Shown: piece by piece, positions 9,684 to 17,879 of the stretch
Layout of the letters: each line of letters opens with the position of its first letter
How positions within the stretch are numbered: position 1 is the first letter of the stretch
Program-made: the position numbers and the translations under genes
Notes under the pieces: model-generated
Told to the model about the DNA's origin: nothing
Database searches by the model: none
What the model saw: the letters and a program-made list of their open reading frames with translations, nothing else
Source of the DNA: Legionella quateirensis
Lineage (GTDB): Bacteria > Pseudomonadota > Gammaproteobacteria > Legionellales > Legionellaceae
Reading direction: 5' to 3'
NCBI RefSeq assembly: GCF_001467955.1
Contig: NZ_LNYR01000001.1
Location: 62,001 to 126,000, forward strand
DNA: 64,000 nt

Positions 9684-10232
9684 ATGTCAGCTTCAAAAGA
9701 TTATATGAATACTCTCTTTGGAAAATCTGCAAGTTTACTTAGCCCTGAACTTACTATAGAGAATGGTAAGACTGTAGTCGCTATCTATTTAAAAAAGAGC
9801 ATAAAGTCATCAAACCCTTCCGCTCTTATTTCACCAGATCAGGTGGTTGTTGCATTGGAAAAAAATTCGGATGCAGGTCAGACGACGTTTTCATATTATA
9901 ATTCAAAAGGTTATAGTTCACGAGGATTCGGAGAAATTGCTGGTATCGATCAAATTCACGACACAGAAAAAGCCAAGATGGTCGTATTCGAATTTCTTTC
10001 TCAGGAACAATCAGATAAAAAAGTAGTTTTTCAAGTTCCTACTGCGTCAGTACTCGAATTGATGGACAAAGTTGTTGAGCTGTTTAATCAATCAGGTAAC
10101 CAGCCAAAACATGTGGACGGTGAGCCAATGTTAGAGGAAATTAAAGGCTTATTTATAAAAGCAGGACACGATGTAAAAGCTGAATCTAAAAAGCAACCTG
10201 CATTATCTCTGAGTTTTTGCTCTGTGATGTAA
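9684..10232 (+). CDS. Hypothetical protein ending in a CaaX box; effector candidate
   Basis: A 182-residue protein that I do not recognise. It has no signal peptide and no membrane segment, and is a mixed alpha/beta, mostly hydrophilic chain. An AAGGAA ribosome-binding site lies about 10 bases before the ATG. The last four residues are CSVM, a textbook CaaX prenylation motif (Cys, two small or aliphatic residues, Met), preceded by ALSLSF and a lysine-containing stretch KAESKKQPA. Met at the last position favours farnesylation by the host enzyme. Some Legionella Dot/Icm effectors, such as AnkB, are lipidated by host cells at such motifs. Bacteria do not prenylate proteins this way, so the motif is suggestive, but a four-residue match can arise by chance. 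Confidence 0.6.
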   Translation: MSASKDYMNTLFGKSASLLSPELTIENGKTVVAIYLKKSIKSSNPSALISPDQVVVALEKNSDAGQTTFSYYNSKGYSSRGFGEIAGIDQIHDTEKAKMVVFEFLSQEQSDKKVVFQVPTASVLELMDKVVELFNQSGNQPKHVDGEPMLEEIKGLFIKAGHDVKAESKKQPALSLSFCSVM

Positions 10233-10444
10233 TCTGTAATTTAAACCCATTATTATTCGGGTAGGTAATGTGTTAAATCAACCATTCTTTGCCCGAACTC
10301 TATTTCATTATACCTTTTTAAAAAAGTACTCATGCAGAATCGATGGGCTTAGGGAAATTGCTCTGTAATTGAATCAATACAATTGTCATTTTCTTCATTT
10401 TCAGGCTATAACTTAGTATAGGAAATCTTGCATAGGATAAAAAA

Positions 10445-11026
10445 ATGGGTACTTTTTTTATAGTTTTATTAATCATCGTCGCTCTTATATTTGTCTGGTC
10501 CATCAGTATCTATAATACCTTGATAGGCCTTATAGAGGCGATCAATAACAATAAAAAGCAAATTGATATTCAACTGGATAGACGCTTTAAGGTCTTTGAA
10601 TCTCTGATTGAATCTGTAAAAAAATATATGGATTATGAGAAAACCACTTTAAAAGATGTTGTGGCTTTACGTAATCAAGCTCAAGAGGCAAAAGCTGCGG
10701 GTAATGAGCAGGCTCGTATGGATGCAGAAAATGGTATTTCCAAAATTGCTTCAGGTTTAAATCTGGTATTTGAGCAATATCCTGACTTGAAGGCCAGTCA
10801 AAATGTATTGCAATTACAGGAAGAAATCGTCAATACAGAGAATAAACTGGCCTATTCCAAACAGGCCTACAACGACAGTATCGAGCGTTATAATGCCAAG
10901 AAAAAATCCTTTTTTGAATCCATAGTAGTGTCTATGTTTTCTGCTTCTCTGGATAAACAATTTATTTATTGGGGTCTTCCTGAAGATCAGATTCAAGCGA
11001 AAGAAGATTATACTGTCAAACTCTGA
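10445..11026 (+). CDS. lemA: LemA family membrane protein
   Basis: A 193-residue LemA-family protein. It has one N-terminal transmembrane helix (residues about 3-22, TFFIVLLIIVALIFVWSISI) followed by the family's NTLIGLIEAINNNKKQIDIQLDRR helix and long alpha-helical hairpins with the VVALRNQAQEAKAAG stretch. LemA proteins are thin membrane-anchored helical bundles of unclear biochemical role. Nine bases separate it from the M48 protease gene, and lemA-htpX pairs are common, so the two form an operon likely linked to membrane protein quality control. Confidence 0.9.
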   Translation: MGTFFIVLLIIVALIFVWSISIYNTLIGLIEAINNNKKQIDIQLDRRFKVFESLIESVKKYMDYEKTTLKDVVALRNQAQEAKAAGNEQARMDAENGISKIASGLNLVFEQYPDLKASQNVLQLQEEIVNTENKLAYSKQAYNDSIERYNAKKKSFFESIVVSMFSASLDKQFIYWGLPEDQIQAKEDYTVKL

Positions 11027-11035
11027 GAGTAGACT

Positions 11036-12055
11036 ATGAGTATAGCGGACTACCATGCTACAGCTGGGGATTGGCGGGCATCGTTAAAACAAAATGAGCG
11101 TAAGACTCGGAGAGTTATCGCGCTCTTTTTTTTAGTTTATTTAATTGTTGGGCTGATTGCAGATACGTTCGTTCTGCAATCCATGTATCCTCACATCACT
11201 TTGGAACAAAGTTTCCGGGCCTTGATAACGTTTAAGGTTGTTCCTATTGCCACATTGCTTATGCTGGGTTTTGCCGCAATTTCTTTGATGATCACTTATG
11301 CTCTTTATGACCGGATTATGCTGTTGGGAACTGAATATAGAGAAATTACTCCTGAAAGCGCGCAAACCGTTCAGGAAAAGCAACTCTATAACGTTGTTGA
11401 GGAAATGAAGGTAGCGTCCGGATTACAATTTATGCCCAAGGTATTTGTCATTGAGGCAGAATATATGAATGCTTTTGCCAGTGGCTACAGTGAGAAATCA
11501 GCTATGGTCGCTATTACACGAGGTTTAATGGAGAAACTGGATAGAGCTGAATTACAGGCTGTTATGGGGCATGAGTTAAGTCATATCCGGCATCATGATA
11601 TTAAATTAACGTTGATGGTGGCTGTATTAAGCAATATTTTATTGATTGTGATTGATATATTATTTTATTCAGTCCTCTACAAACGTGACAGGAGAGAAGA
11701 TAATCGGTTGTTAATGGTTATTATTGTCTTGCGTTATGTATTACCTATTATCACGGTTTTATTGACCTTGTTTTTAAGCCGTACTCGCGAATATATGGCC
11801 GATGCGGGTTGTGTTGAATTGATGCGTGATAATGAGCCTATGGCTCGAGCGTTGCTTAAAATAAGTCAGGATCACGAACAACATGCAGAACAATATGCAA
11901 AGGCATATGGTGAGACCCCGCATGAGCAAGTACGACAAGCATCTTATCTTTTTGACCCCTCCGATATTGATCCAGTGAAATCCTTAAGCAGTTCGTTTTC
12001 AACTCACCCATCGGTAGAACAACGTTTGGAAGCTTTGGGTTTTAAACGCAAGTAA
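11036..12055 (+). CDS. HtpX-like M48 family membrane metalloprotease
   Basis: A 339-residue integral membrane zinc protease. The catalytic HELSH lies at residues 179-183 (GHELSHIRHHD), and the third zinc ligand is the Glu of SRTREYMADAGC further on. Predicted membrane helices lie around residues 27-47, 70-92, 190-215 and 228-250, matching the HtpX/M48B pattern with the active site facing the cytoplasm. Such enzymes degrade damaged or misfolded membrane proteins. It is the second gene of a lemA operon. Family M48 also contains the eukaryotic CaaX protease Ste24, but the sequence looks like the bacterial HtpX branch. Confidence 0.92.
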   Translation: MSIADYHATAGDWRASLKQNERKTRRVIALFFLVYLIVGLIADTFVLQSMYPHITLEQSFRALITFKVVPIATLLMLGFAAISLMITYALYDRIMLLGTEYREITPESAQTVQEKQLYNVVEEMKVASGLQFMPKVFVIEAEYMNAFASGYSEKSAMVAITRGLMEKLDRAELQAVMGHELSHIRHHDIKLTLMVAVLSNILLIVIDILFYSVLYKRDRREDNRLLMVIIVLRYVLPIITVLLTLFLSRTREYMADAGCVELMRDNEPMARALLKISQDHEQHAEQYAKAYGETPHEQVRQASYLFDPSDIDPVKSLSSSFSTHPSVEQRLEALGFKRK

Positions 12056-12157
12056 CTGGTTTTTTATGGGCAGAGAGAAGGTATTAACAATACACCTTGG
12101 TTATGATGTGTGCTGTAACCCGAGCATTCATGAGTGTGATTTGTATTTGTTTCCTGG

Positions 12158-12673
12158 CTACATTAAAGTGCAACCTGAATCCGGTTCTTTTTGGTGCAGT
12201 GGAACAGGAGTCGGATGCATATCATTGATTATAATAATGTACATTGCAGTAATACTTTCATTATCCCAGGTAGTGTTATCATTGATTAATTCAAGTAATT
12301 GAGATGCGCTTTGATGCAGTAAAAATCCGGGATCATCAAGTAATGAACCAAGTTCCCTTGATAACCTAACCCTTGTGGGGCTGATCATGAGCAGTTTTTG
12401 AGAAGCTGCTTTTTGAGCTTCAATTAACTCATTAAGATGATTTATCCATAGATTTATTTGTTTGAAGAATTCAATATCTGAAAAAAAGGTGAATCGGCTG
12501 TCTTTGTTGGTGACGTTGCTGGTTTTATGGAGTACATCCAGCAGTTCTTGAGTTGAATTGATTGCTTTAAGTTGATGAAATAATTGATCAGCCAGCGCCT
12601 TTTGAGAGCTGTCATCATCATTACCATAAGTAGTTAGCCAATCAGTCAAGAGTTCAATTATAGAATGATGCAT
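12158..12673 (-). CDS. Hypothetical protein ending in a CaaX box; effector candidate
   Basis: A 171-residue, largely alpha-helical hydrophilic protein not recognised from any family. It has no signal peptide. It ends in CTLM, which matches the CaaX consensus (Cys, Thr, Leu, Met) with Met favouring farnesyltransferase; I checked the terminal codons TGC-ACT-TTA-ATG-TAG on the minus strand directly. The residues just before are KEPDSG. The gene stands 18 bp downstream of the ABC permease gene on the same strand. It could be a small Dot/Icm substrate lipidated in the host cell, but the C-terminal signal typical of effectors is not strong. A chance CaaX match cannot be excluded. Confidence 0.55.
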   Translation of the reverse strand: MHHSIIELLTDWLTTYGNDDDSSQKALADQLFHQLKAINSTQELLDVLHKTSNVTNKDSRFTFFSDIEFFKQINLWINHLNELIEAQKAASQKLLMISPTRVRLSRELGSLLDDPGFLLHQSASQLLELINDNTTWDNESITAMYIIIINDMHPTPVPLHQKEPDSGCTLM

Positions 12674-12691
12674 CGTTACCTAACCTATCGC

Positions 12692-13465
12692 CTATTCCCG
12701 TAAACCGACACCTTTTTTCAACAGGACAAGATTGATTATAGTCAATCCTACCAGCATGGCGATGATGATTATCATGGCCAGATTCATACTCACTTCTTCC
12801 TGGCCAATCATGGCATGTCTCAATGCATTGACCATATACAAAATAGGATTGAGGTAGGAAATATGTTGCCAGAATGGGGGTAACATATCGATGCTATAAA
12901 ATACACCTCCCAGATAGGTAAGAGGAGTCAGGATAAAAGTTGGAACCAGCATAATATCATCAAAGTTACGGGCTACCATTGCATTGGTGAATCCGGCCAG
13001 TGAAAATACGGCAGATACTAATAAAACAACAAACAGGGTCATAGGCAGATGATTCATTTCTATAGTCAGGAAAAAGCTGGCAATGAGAAAAACCAGAATG
13101 GCCACGATTAATCCTCTGAATACCCCACCTAAAACATAACCTAATAATAACAGACCGTTATGCATGGGACTTATCAGCATTTCTTCTATGCTTTTTTGAA
13201 ATCGAACGCTAAATAATGAGGACGATACATTTCCGTATGCGTTAACAATGACCGACATCATGATAAGGCCAGGAGCAATAAACATGGGATAACTAATCCC
13301 CTGAATGGTGCCTATTCGAGGTCCTATCAGACTACCGAATATAAGAAAATAAAGGGTAGTAGTAATTACGGGCGGTAAAAACACCTGGCTGGCAATGCGA
13401 AACATGCGTACCAGTTCGCGTCGTACCAGGGTATAGAGTGCAATAAGTTGTTGTCTAATGGCCAT
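12692..13465 (-). CDS. ABC-2 type exporter permease (YadH-like)
   Basis: A 257-residue integral membrane protein of the ABC-2 family with about six transmembrane helices. The segment ALYTLVRRELVRMFR at the N-terminus and the late LTYLGGVFYSIDMLPPFWQ region followed by LNPILYMVNALRHAMIG match the YadH/NodJ-type permease signature. It overlaps the ATP-binding gene by 11 bp, so the two form one exporter. The substrate is unknown; relatives are annotated for drugs, polysaccharides or lipids. Confidence 0.9.
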   Translation of the reverse strand: MAIRQQLIALYTLVRRELVRMFRIASQVFLPPVITTTLYFLIFGSLIGPRIGTIQGISYPMFIAPGLIMMSVIVNAYGNVSSSLFSVRFQKSIEEMLISPMHNGLLLLGYVLGGVFRGLIVAILVFLIASFFLTIEMNHLPMTLFVVLLVSAVFSLAGFTNAMVARNFDDIMLVPTFILTPLTYLGGVFYSIDMLPPFWQHISYLNPILYMVNALRHAMIGQEEVSMNLAMIIIIAMLVGLTIINLVLLKKGVGLRE

Positions 13466-14369
13466 TTTTAATGAGATCCAGAAAAAGCTCTTCCAAGCGG
13501 TTCGTTTTATTGCGCAAACTGTGGACTGTTATACCCTGTTGAGTCAGCGCATTAAATACTTCATTCAGGGTTAAGGTATTATCCACTCTTAATTCAAAAG
13601 TATTCGCATCGATTAATGTAGTCTTAAATGAAGGGATATCCGGTAATGTACTGATGGGTGTTTCCGTATTAAAAATAAACGTCTGGTGACGCAGCGTTTG
13701 CAATAATGCCTTCATCGACGTGTTTTTTATGATGACTCCCTTGTCTATAATGGCTATGTTTTTACATAATTGCTCTGCTTCTTCAAGATAGTGAGTAGTG
13801 AGGATTATTGTAGTGCCTTCCGCATTGGTTCGGGTTAAGAATTCCCACATGCTTCTTCGAATTTCTATATCCACACCTGCTGTAGGTTCATCAAGTATGA
13901 GTACTTTGGGTTGATGAATCAACGCCCGAGCAATCATTAATCGTCGTTTCATACCACCAGACAGCTGACGAACTATAGATTTTCTTTTATCCCAAAGACC
14001 TAGTTGTTCTAGTAATGATTCGGCTCTGGGTAAAGCTTCCTTACGAGTAATTCCATAATAGCCCGCCTGACTTAATAATATCTGAACTGGATTTTCGAAT
14101 ATATTCAGATTGACTTCCTGAGGTACGAGCCCCAGACATGATTTAGCCTGTTCTGTCTCAGTATCCAAATCATAACCATGAATCTTGATACTTCCGGACG
14201 TTTTATTGACTAAAGTTGTAATCAAGCCAATCGTAGTTGATTTGCCTGCGCCATTAGCCCCTAACAAAGCGAAAAAATCACCGGTATTGACTGTTAAATC
14301 AATGCCTTTAACCGCTTGAACACCGTTGTTATAGGTTTTGGATAGTTGCTGAATGTCTAAGGCAAGCAT
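13455..14369 (-). CDS. ABC transporter ATP-binding protein (YadG-like)
   Basis: A 304-residue ATPase subunit that powers the YadH-like permease encoded directly after it. Motifs: Walker A GANGAGKSTT near residue 37, a Q-loop VPQEVN, the signature LSGGMKRRLMIARAL, and Walker B KVLILDEPTAGVD followed by the switch His in LTTHYLEEAEQL. The C-terminal 80 residues form the extra domain usual in this subfamily. The gene starts about 115 bases from the acidic tail frame of the neighbouring vipA gene. Confidence 0.93.
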   Translation of the reverse strand: MLALDIQQLSKTYNNGVQAVKGIDLTVNTGDFFALLGANGAGKSTTIGLITTLVNKTSGSIKIHGYDLDTETEQAKSCLGLVPQEVNLNIFENPVQILLSQAGYYGITRKEALPRAESLLEQLGLWDKRKSIVRQLSGGMKRRLMIARALIHQPKVLILDEPTAGVDIEIRRSMWEFLTRTNAEGTTIILTTHYLEEAEQLCKNIAIIDKGVIIKNTSMKALLQTLRHQTFIFNTETPISTLPDIPSFKTTLIDANTFELRVDNTLTLNEVFNALTQQGITVHSLRNKTNRLEELFLDLIKNGH

Positions 14370-14483
14370 AAGTAGTTCGATGAAATGAAAAGTTCATTAT
14401 ACATGATTATAATGATTCTACAGCTGTCTTCTATTTCATTTTTTGAATGAGCAATTCGGGAGGGTTTGAAGTCCTGATTTCAG

Positions 14484-14642
14484 TTATTTTAAAGTCGCTT
14501 TCAATGAATCTGACTCATCATCCGATTCTGAATCAGATTCACCATCCCAATCTGAATCAGATTCAGTTTCAGATTCCCCCAGATCATGTCTACGGCTCTC
14601 TAATGCCTCGAATAAGGCTTCCATTAACGGATTGCCTACATG
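14484..14642 (-). pseudogene. Out-of-frame acidic C-terminal extension of vipA
   Basis: Directly after the vipA stop, the +1 frame reads 52 codons to a TAA at 14484: HVGNPLMEALFEALESRRHD and then an acidic Ser/Asp/Glu tail containing a single Trp (ESDSDWDGESD), ending SLKATLK. The frames are joined by a run of nine A residues in the coding strand (14644-14652); one extra A would give VEKKKHVGNPLME. The layout, an amphipathic helix followed by an acidic stretch with Trp, resembles the central-acidic region of WASP-family Arp2/3 activators. It may be a decayed end, a strain-specific frameshift, a sequencing error in a homopolymer, or an extension reached by slippage. Confidence 0.6.
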
Positions 14643-15727
14643 CTTTTTTTTTCTACGGAAACTGGAGTGGGTGTCGATGTAGATGCCTTGTTTTTTTGTC
14701 CGTTTCTTTTGGCCAATTCATCTTTTAATTCTTTGAAAAAACCTTCGCCGTTAAATACCCGACTTGGTTCTTCTGGTTTATTCGATGCCGAGGGGGGCGG
14801 TGGGGGAGTTTTGGGTGGTGCTTTAGGTGGTACCTTTGGAATCGATACTTCAATTTGTACTTCTGCAACAATTGATGTGGACATGCTGCCGGGATCTGAC
14901 TCAGATGATTGCATGGAGTTCGTATGAGGTGGTATTGGGGAAGGCGTTACGGAGTGTTTTTTCTGTTCCACTTCATGCACTGGCGAATCCAGTTGAATGG
15001 ATGGTGTGGCTTTAATCAATGCCTCATTGGAGCCTATCGAACCCGGGGTAAGAGTAATTTTATCAGAACTTTTGGGTCTTTCTCTGGTAATTTCATGAAG
15101 AGTATTAAGTAACTCAGCAAAAGAAGTTAATTGTTCCCTTGCTGTAGAAATTTGTGGCTGAAGCGAACGGAATAGCTGGTCATTATAAACTTGTTCTTTT
15201 AAATGTAGATTTTCAGCAGTAAGTTGAGCATTTTGATTTTTTAATTCTTCATTTTGTTTTTTTAATAATTCAAGTTCAGAAACATACGCTACTCTTGAAA
15301 ATTCTTGAGATTTTTGTGTTGAATCTAATGCCAAGCGCAGATCTCGCATCATTCGTTCAGAAGATGTACCTTCGAGCGCTATCTGGATGTGTATCGGTGA
15401 GTCATTTTTCATTGCGCTGATTGGCGTATAGACTTTTACGGCTGAATTATATTCAATTAGCGATCTACTCCAGCAGTCAACTAAATAAGGATTCGTTGGG
15501 GCAGAGAGGTTTATCGGTATGGTAATGTATTCAATAACGCTGGCGTCATGAAATGTTTCCTGATTGCGTGATATAAGCGCTAAAATCTCTTCAATATAAC
15601 TACATATGCCACTATGATTTTGTTCCTTTCCCCATCCAAGCGACCCAAGCATTGAAGAAGCACCCGTTTTTTTGTAATGGGTGATAAATTTATTAAATGA
15701 TAATAGAAATTCCTTGCTCAATGGCAT
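14636..15727 (-). CDS. vipA: VipA-type actin-nucleating Dot/Icm effector
   Basis: A 363-residue protein with the domain order of VipA, a Legionella effector that nucleates actin and localises to endosomes. Residues 1 to about 140 form a folded N-terminal region; about 148-190 is a coiled coil (ELELLKKQNEELKNQNAQL and onward); about 255-325 is proline-rich, with PPKAPPKTPPPPP near 310. A GFFKELKDELAKRNG helix follows that is loosely WH2-like. The frame ends VEKKSM at an A9 run, after which another frame continues (see the adjacent entry). VipA of the reference strain is about 339 residues as I recall. The name rests on architecture and position between an ABC exporter and an old-yellow-enzyme gene, so it is likely but not proven. 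Confidence 0.75.
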   Translation of the reverse strand: MPLSKEFLLSFNKFITHYKKTGASSMLGSLGWGKEQNHSGICSYIEEILALISRNQETFHDASVIEYITIPINLSAPTNPYLVDCWSRSLIEYNSAVKVYTPISAMKNDSPIHIQIALEGTSSERMMRDLRLALDSTQKSQEFSRVAYVSELELLKKQNEELKNQNAQLTAENLHLKEQVYNDQLFRSLQPQISTAREQLTSFAELLNTLHEITRERPKSSDKITLTPGSIGSNEALIKATPSIQLDSPVHEVEQKKHSVTPSPIPPHTNSMQSSESDPGSMSTSIVAEVQIEVSIPKVPPKAPPKTPPPPPSASNKPEEPSRVFNGEGFFKELKDELAKRNGQKNKASTSTPTPVSVEKKSM

Positions 15728-16137
15728 CCTTAACTCCTAATCCTTGGAAGCTGATGTGATTCATTTAATATCAATTGATCTTAAAACTCAATAATTTTGA
15801 ATTAATATTTTCACTTTGATCGAATTAAATCGCGTTAGTGAGAAAAAATACACAAAATAAGTGATGAGATAAATTTGTTCGATGATATATTAGGCTGTGT
15901 TGACAATTCCGATTTCGACGTCCCGCGACTTGTTCGCGGGACGTTGAGAATAATCTGATGAATTGTCAATACAACCTAGTTACAAAAAAGCAGGGCTTAC
16001 GAAAAACCCCTCATATCGCTGTTAAAAGGATTTTTAATTCGTTCAATGAGTTACATTAATATCCCTCATTAACACGCTCATTTACCGTGATCCTGGGGTT
16101 TTTCTTAATTACTGTAAACCTGATAATGGAGACTTTA
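15728..16137. other. Intergenic region upstream of vipA, with a palindromic element
   Basis: This gap separates divergently transcribed vipA and the reductase gene, so it must hold both promoters. It contains the palindromic element at 15892-15977. The rest is AT-rich, and I cannot assign promoter boxes with confidence. The ribosome-binding site GGAG of the reductase gene sits at 16127-16130. Confidence 0.5.
15892..15977. repeat. MITE-like palindromic element with perfect inner hairpin
   Basis: The outer ends AGGCTGTGTTGACAATTC and GAATTGTCAATACAACCT are near-perfect inverted repeats. Inside, ACGTCCCGCGA and TCGCGGGACGT at 15918-15944 form a perfect 11-bp stem with a CTTGT loop. The structure looks like a small mobile palindromic element. 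A related end, CTGTTGACAATTCAT, occurs near 36090. Confidence 0.65.
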
Positions 16138-17235
16138 GTGAAATCAATGGATAGGCAGGACACCGATTTATTTTTACCCATGCACTTAGGTTCCCTCACT
16201 TTGGCGAATCGAATTGTGATGGCTCCTTTGACCCGCAGCCGTGCCGGCAAGGGTGATGTTCAAGGTGCGATGAATGCAGAGTACTATGCTCAGCGTGCTT
16301 CAGCAGGTTTAATTATTTCTGAAGCAACACAAATTTCTCAACAAGGGAAAGGATATGCCTTTACCCCGGGTATCTATACGGAACAACAAACTGCGGGTTG
16401 GACGCTGACAACTGAAGCCGTTCATAAAAAGGGTGGCTTTATTTTTGCTCAATTATGGCATGTTGGTAGAATTTCTCATCCCGATTTGCAACCCGATAAT
16501 CAATTACCCGTTGCTCCCTCAGCAATACAGCCAGCAGGTAAGGCATTTACTGAGACAGGTTTTAAAGACTTTGTTATGCCAAGAGCATTGGAGATCAATG
16601 AACTGCCTGGCATAGTGGAACAGTATGTTCATGCCGCGCAATGTGCCAAACAAGCCGGTTTTGATGGAATAGAAATTCATGCTGCCAATGGTTATTTGCT
16701 GGAGCAATTTTTAAGTGATAAAACGAATAAACGTACCGATAGTTATGGTGGTAGTATTGAAAATAGAGCACGTTTATTACTTGAGGTAGTGGAAGCATTG
16801 ACTGCTGTATGGCCATCAGATCGAGTGGGGATCAGGCTGTCTCCTGTCAGTCATGCTAATGATATTGATGACAGCACACCAATGGAAACCTTTTCTTATG
16901 TAGTGAAGCAATTAAATCATTATGGCTTGTCTTATATTCATTGTGTTGAAGGAGAAACGATTGGGCCTAGAAACATTCCTGATAATTTCAGTTTTGCCGC
17001 GTTACGAGCTCTTTATAAAGGGATTTATATTGCCAATAATGGATATGACCTGGAGTTGGCTCTAAAAGCGCGTGCAGAAAATCTGGCAGATCTCATTTGT
17101 TTTGGCCGGCCTTTTATCGCCAACCCGGATTTGGTTGAGCGCTTGAGGATTGGTGCTGAATTAACGGATGCCCCAAGGGAAACGTGGTATGGTAATGGTG
17201 CCAAAGGCTATACGGATTGGCCAGTGCACGCCTAA
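16138..17235 (+). CDS. Old-yellow-enzyme family NADH:flavin oxidoreductase (NemA-like)
   Basis: A flavoprotein reductase of the OYE family, which uses FMN and NAD(P)H to reduce activated C=C bonds or electrophiles such as N-ethylmaleimide. It has the N-terminal LFLPMHLGSLTLANRIVMAPLTRSRA motif, the substrate-binding HAANGYLLEQFLS with its His/Asn pair, and TDSYGGSIENRARLLLEV. The length, about 365 residues, is normal. A GTG start at 16138 is preferred for its GGAG site six bases upstream; an ATG at 16147 (MDRQDTD) is the alternative, and the open frame extends to 16087. It converges with the 2OG-Fe(II) oxygenase gene, with a 4-bp overlap of the 3' ends. Confidence 0.92.
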   Translation: MKSMDRQDTDLFLPMHLGSLTLANRIVMAPLTRSRAGKGDVQGAMNAEYYAQRASAGLIISEATQISQQGKGYAFTPGIYTEQQTAGWTLTTEAVHKKGGFIFAQLWHVGRISHPDLQPDNQLPVAPSAIQPAGKAFTETGFKDFVMPRALEINELPGIVEQYVHAAQCAKQAGFDGIEIHAANGYLLEQFLSDKTNKRTDSYGGSIENRARLLLEVVEALTAVWPSDRVGIRLSPVSHANDIDDSTPMETFSYVVKQLNHYGLSYIHCVEGETIGPRNIPDNFSFAALRALYKGIYIANNGYDLELALKARAENLADLICFGRPFIANPDLVERLRIGAELTDAPRETWYGNGAKGYTDWPVHA

Positions 17236-17879
17236 GTATCCTGAGTCAGGATAGGATTCAGATTGGTGATAAAGGGTATATTCGTGGAGGCTGTTTTCAT
17301 CCATCCGGTAATACTGTAGCGGGTATGGTGGGTAAGACAGACTTCATGAGGTAATTCACTGTTGAAGCAGATGAAACGATTCCCTTTTGGATACACCTTT
17401 TGCAGAAGTTGATCTTCTTTGGAATAAAGAATTAATTCCCCACCAAAATCTTCTTGCCAGAGCTCATTTAAATAATAAACACAGGATATTTTTCTTGTTT
17501 TATTGGTGGCGAACTGATCGACGTGTTTTTTATAATAGGCTCCGGGTTGATAGACTGCAAAATGGGTTTCAAATTCAGCGAGACCCAGGAATAGAGTCCG
17601 ATTCAAGATCGAGGCCAGCTTATTCGTCTGCTGCAAATAGGCTTGGACGCAACGCTCTGTTGACTCTTCCTCAAGCCAGCATATTTCATCCGTTCTAATG
17701 GCAATATTATGATGAGCCTGAACCTTTTGCCCAATTCGAGCACTGCGAAATACACCTTGTTGATGCAGGTTTTGAGCGTGATGGATTAATGCCTGGTAGT
17801 GATCTTGGGTTAAGAATTCATCAATGAGATGATATCCCTGAACACTGATGTTATGGCTAATTAATTCAGGATCAAGCAC
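17232..17879 (-). CDS. 2OG-Fe(II) oxygenase, prolyl-4-hydroxylase-like
   Basis: A 215-residue protein of the 2-oxoglutarate/Fe(II) oxygenase superfamily. The iron ligands are visible as KKHVDQF (HxD) near residue 117 and PHEVCL near 178, and the 2-oxoglutarate-binding Arg follows in TRYSITGWM. The middle contains the typical YYLNE...GGELILY strand pair. Members hydroxylate prolyl or other residues in proteins or small molecules. The substrate is unknown. No signal peptide is seen. Confidence 0.87.
   Translation of the reverse strand: MLDPELISHNISVQGYHLIDEFLTQDHYQALIHHAQNLHQQGVFRSARIGQKVQAHHNIAIRTDEICWLEEESTERCVQAYLQQTNKLASILNRTLFLGLAEFETHFAVYQPGAYYKKHVDQFATNKTRKISCVYYLNELWQEDFGGELILYSKEDQLLQKVYPKGNRFICFNSELPHEVCLTHHTRYSITGWMKTASTNIPFITNLNPILTQDT

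Noticed and set aside
10445..12055. M48 protease beside two CaaX proteins as a dedicated CaaX-processing system
   Set aside because: The protease is of the HtpX type paired with lemA, and CaaX proteins would be processed in the host, so the closeness is probably coincidence.
12066..12302. Plus-strand 78-codon frame after the M48 gene
   Set aside because: It lies opposite the better-supported minus-strand CaaX protein and has no ribosome-binding site.
14511..14583. Repeated GATTCAGA/AATCAGATTC units as a CRISPR or tandem-repeat array
   Set aside because: The units are irregular and encode the Ser/Asp/Glu tail in one frame, so they are coding-derived low complexity.
14447..15112. Plus-strand open frames opposite vipA
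   Set aside because: They mirror the vipA coding strand and its acidic tail, have no ribosome-binding sites, and overlap each other.
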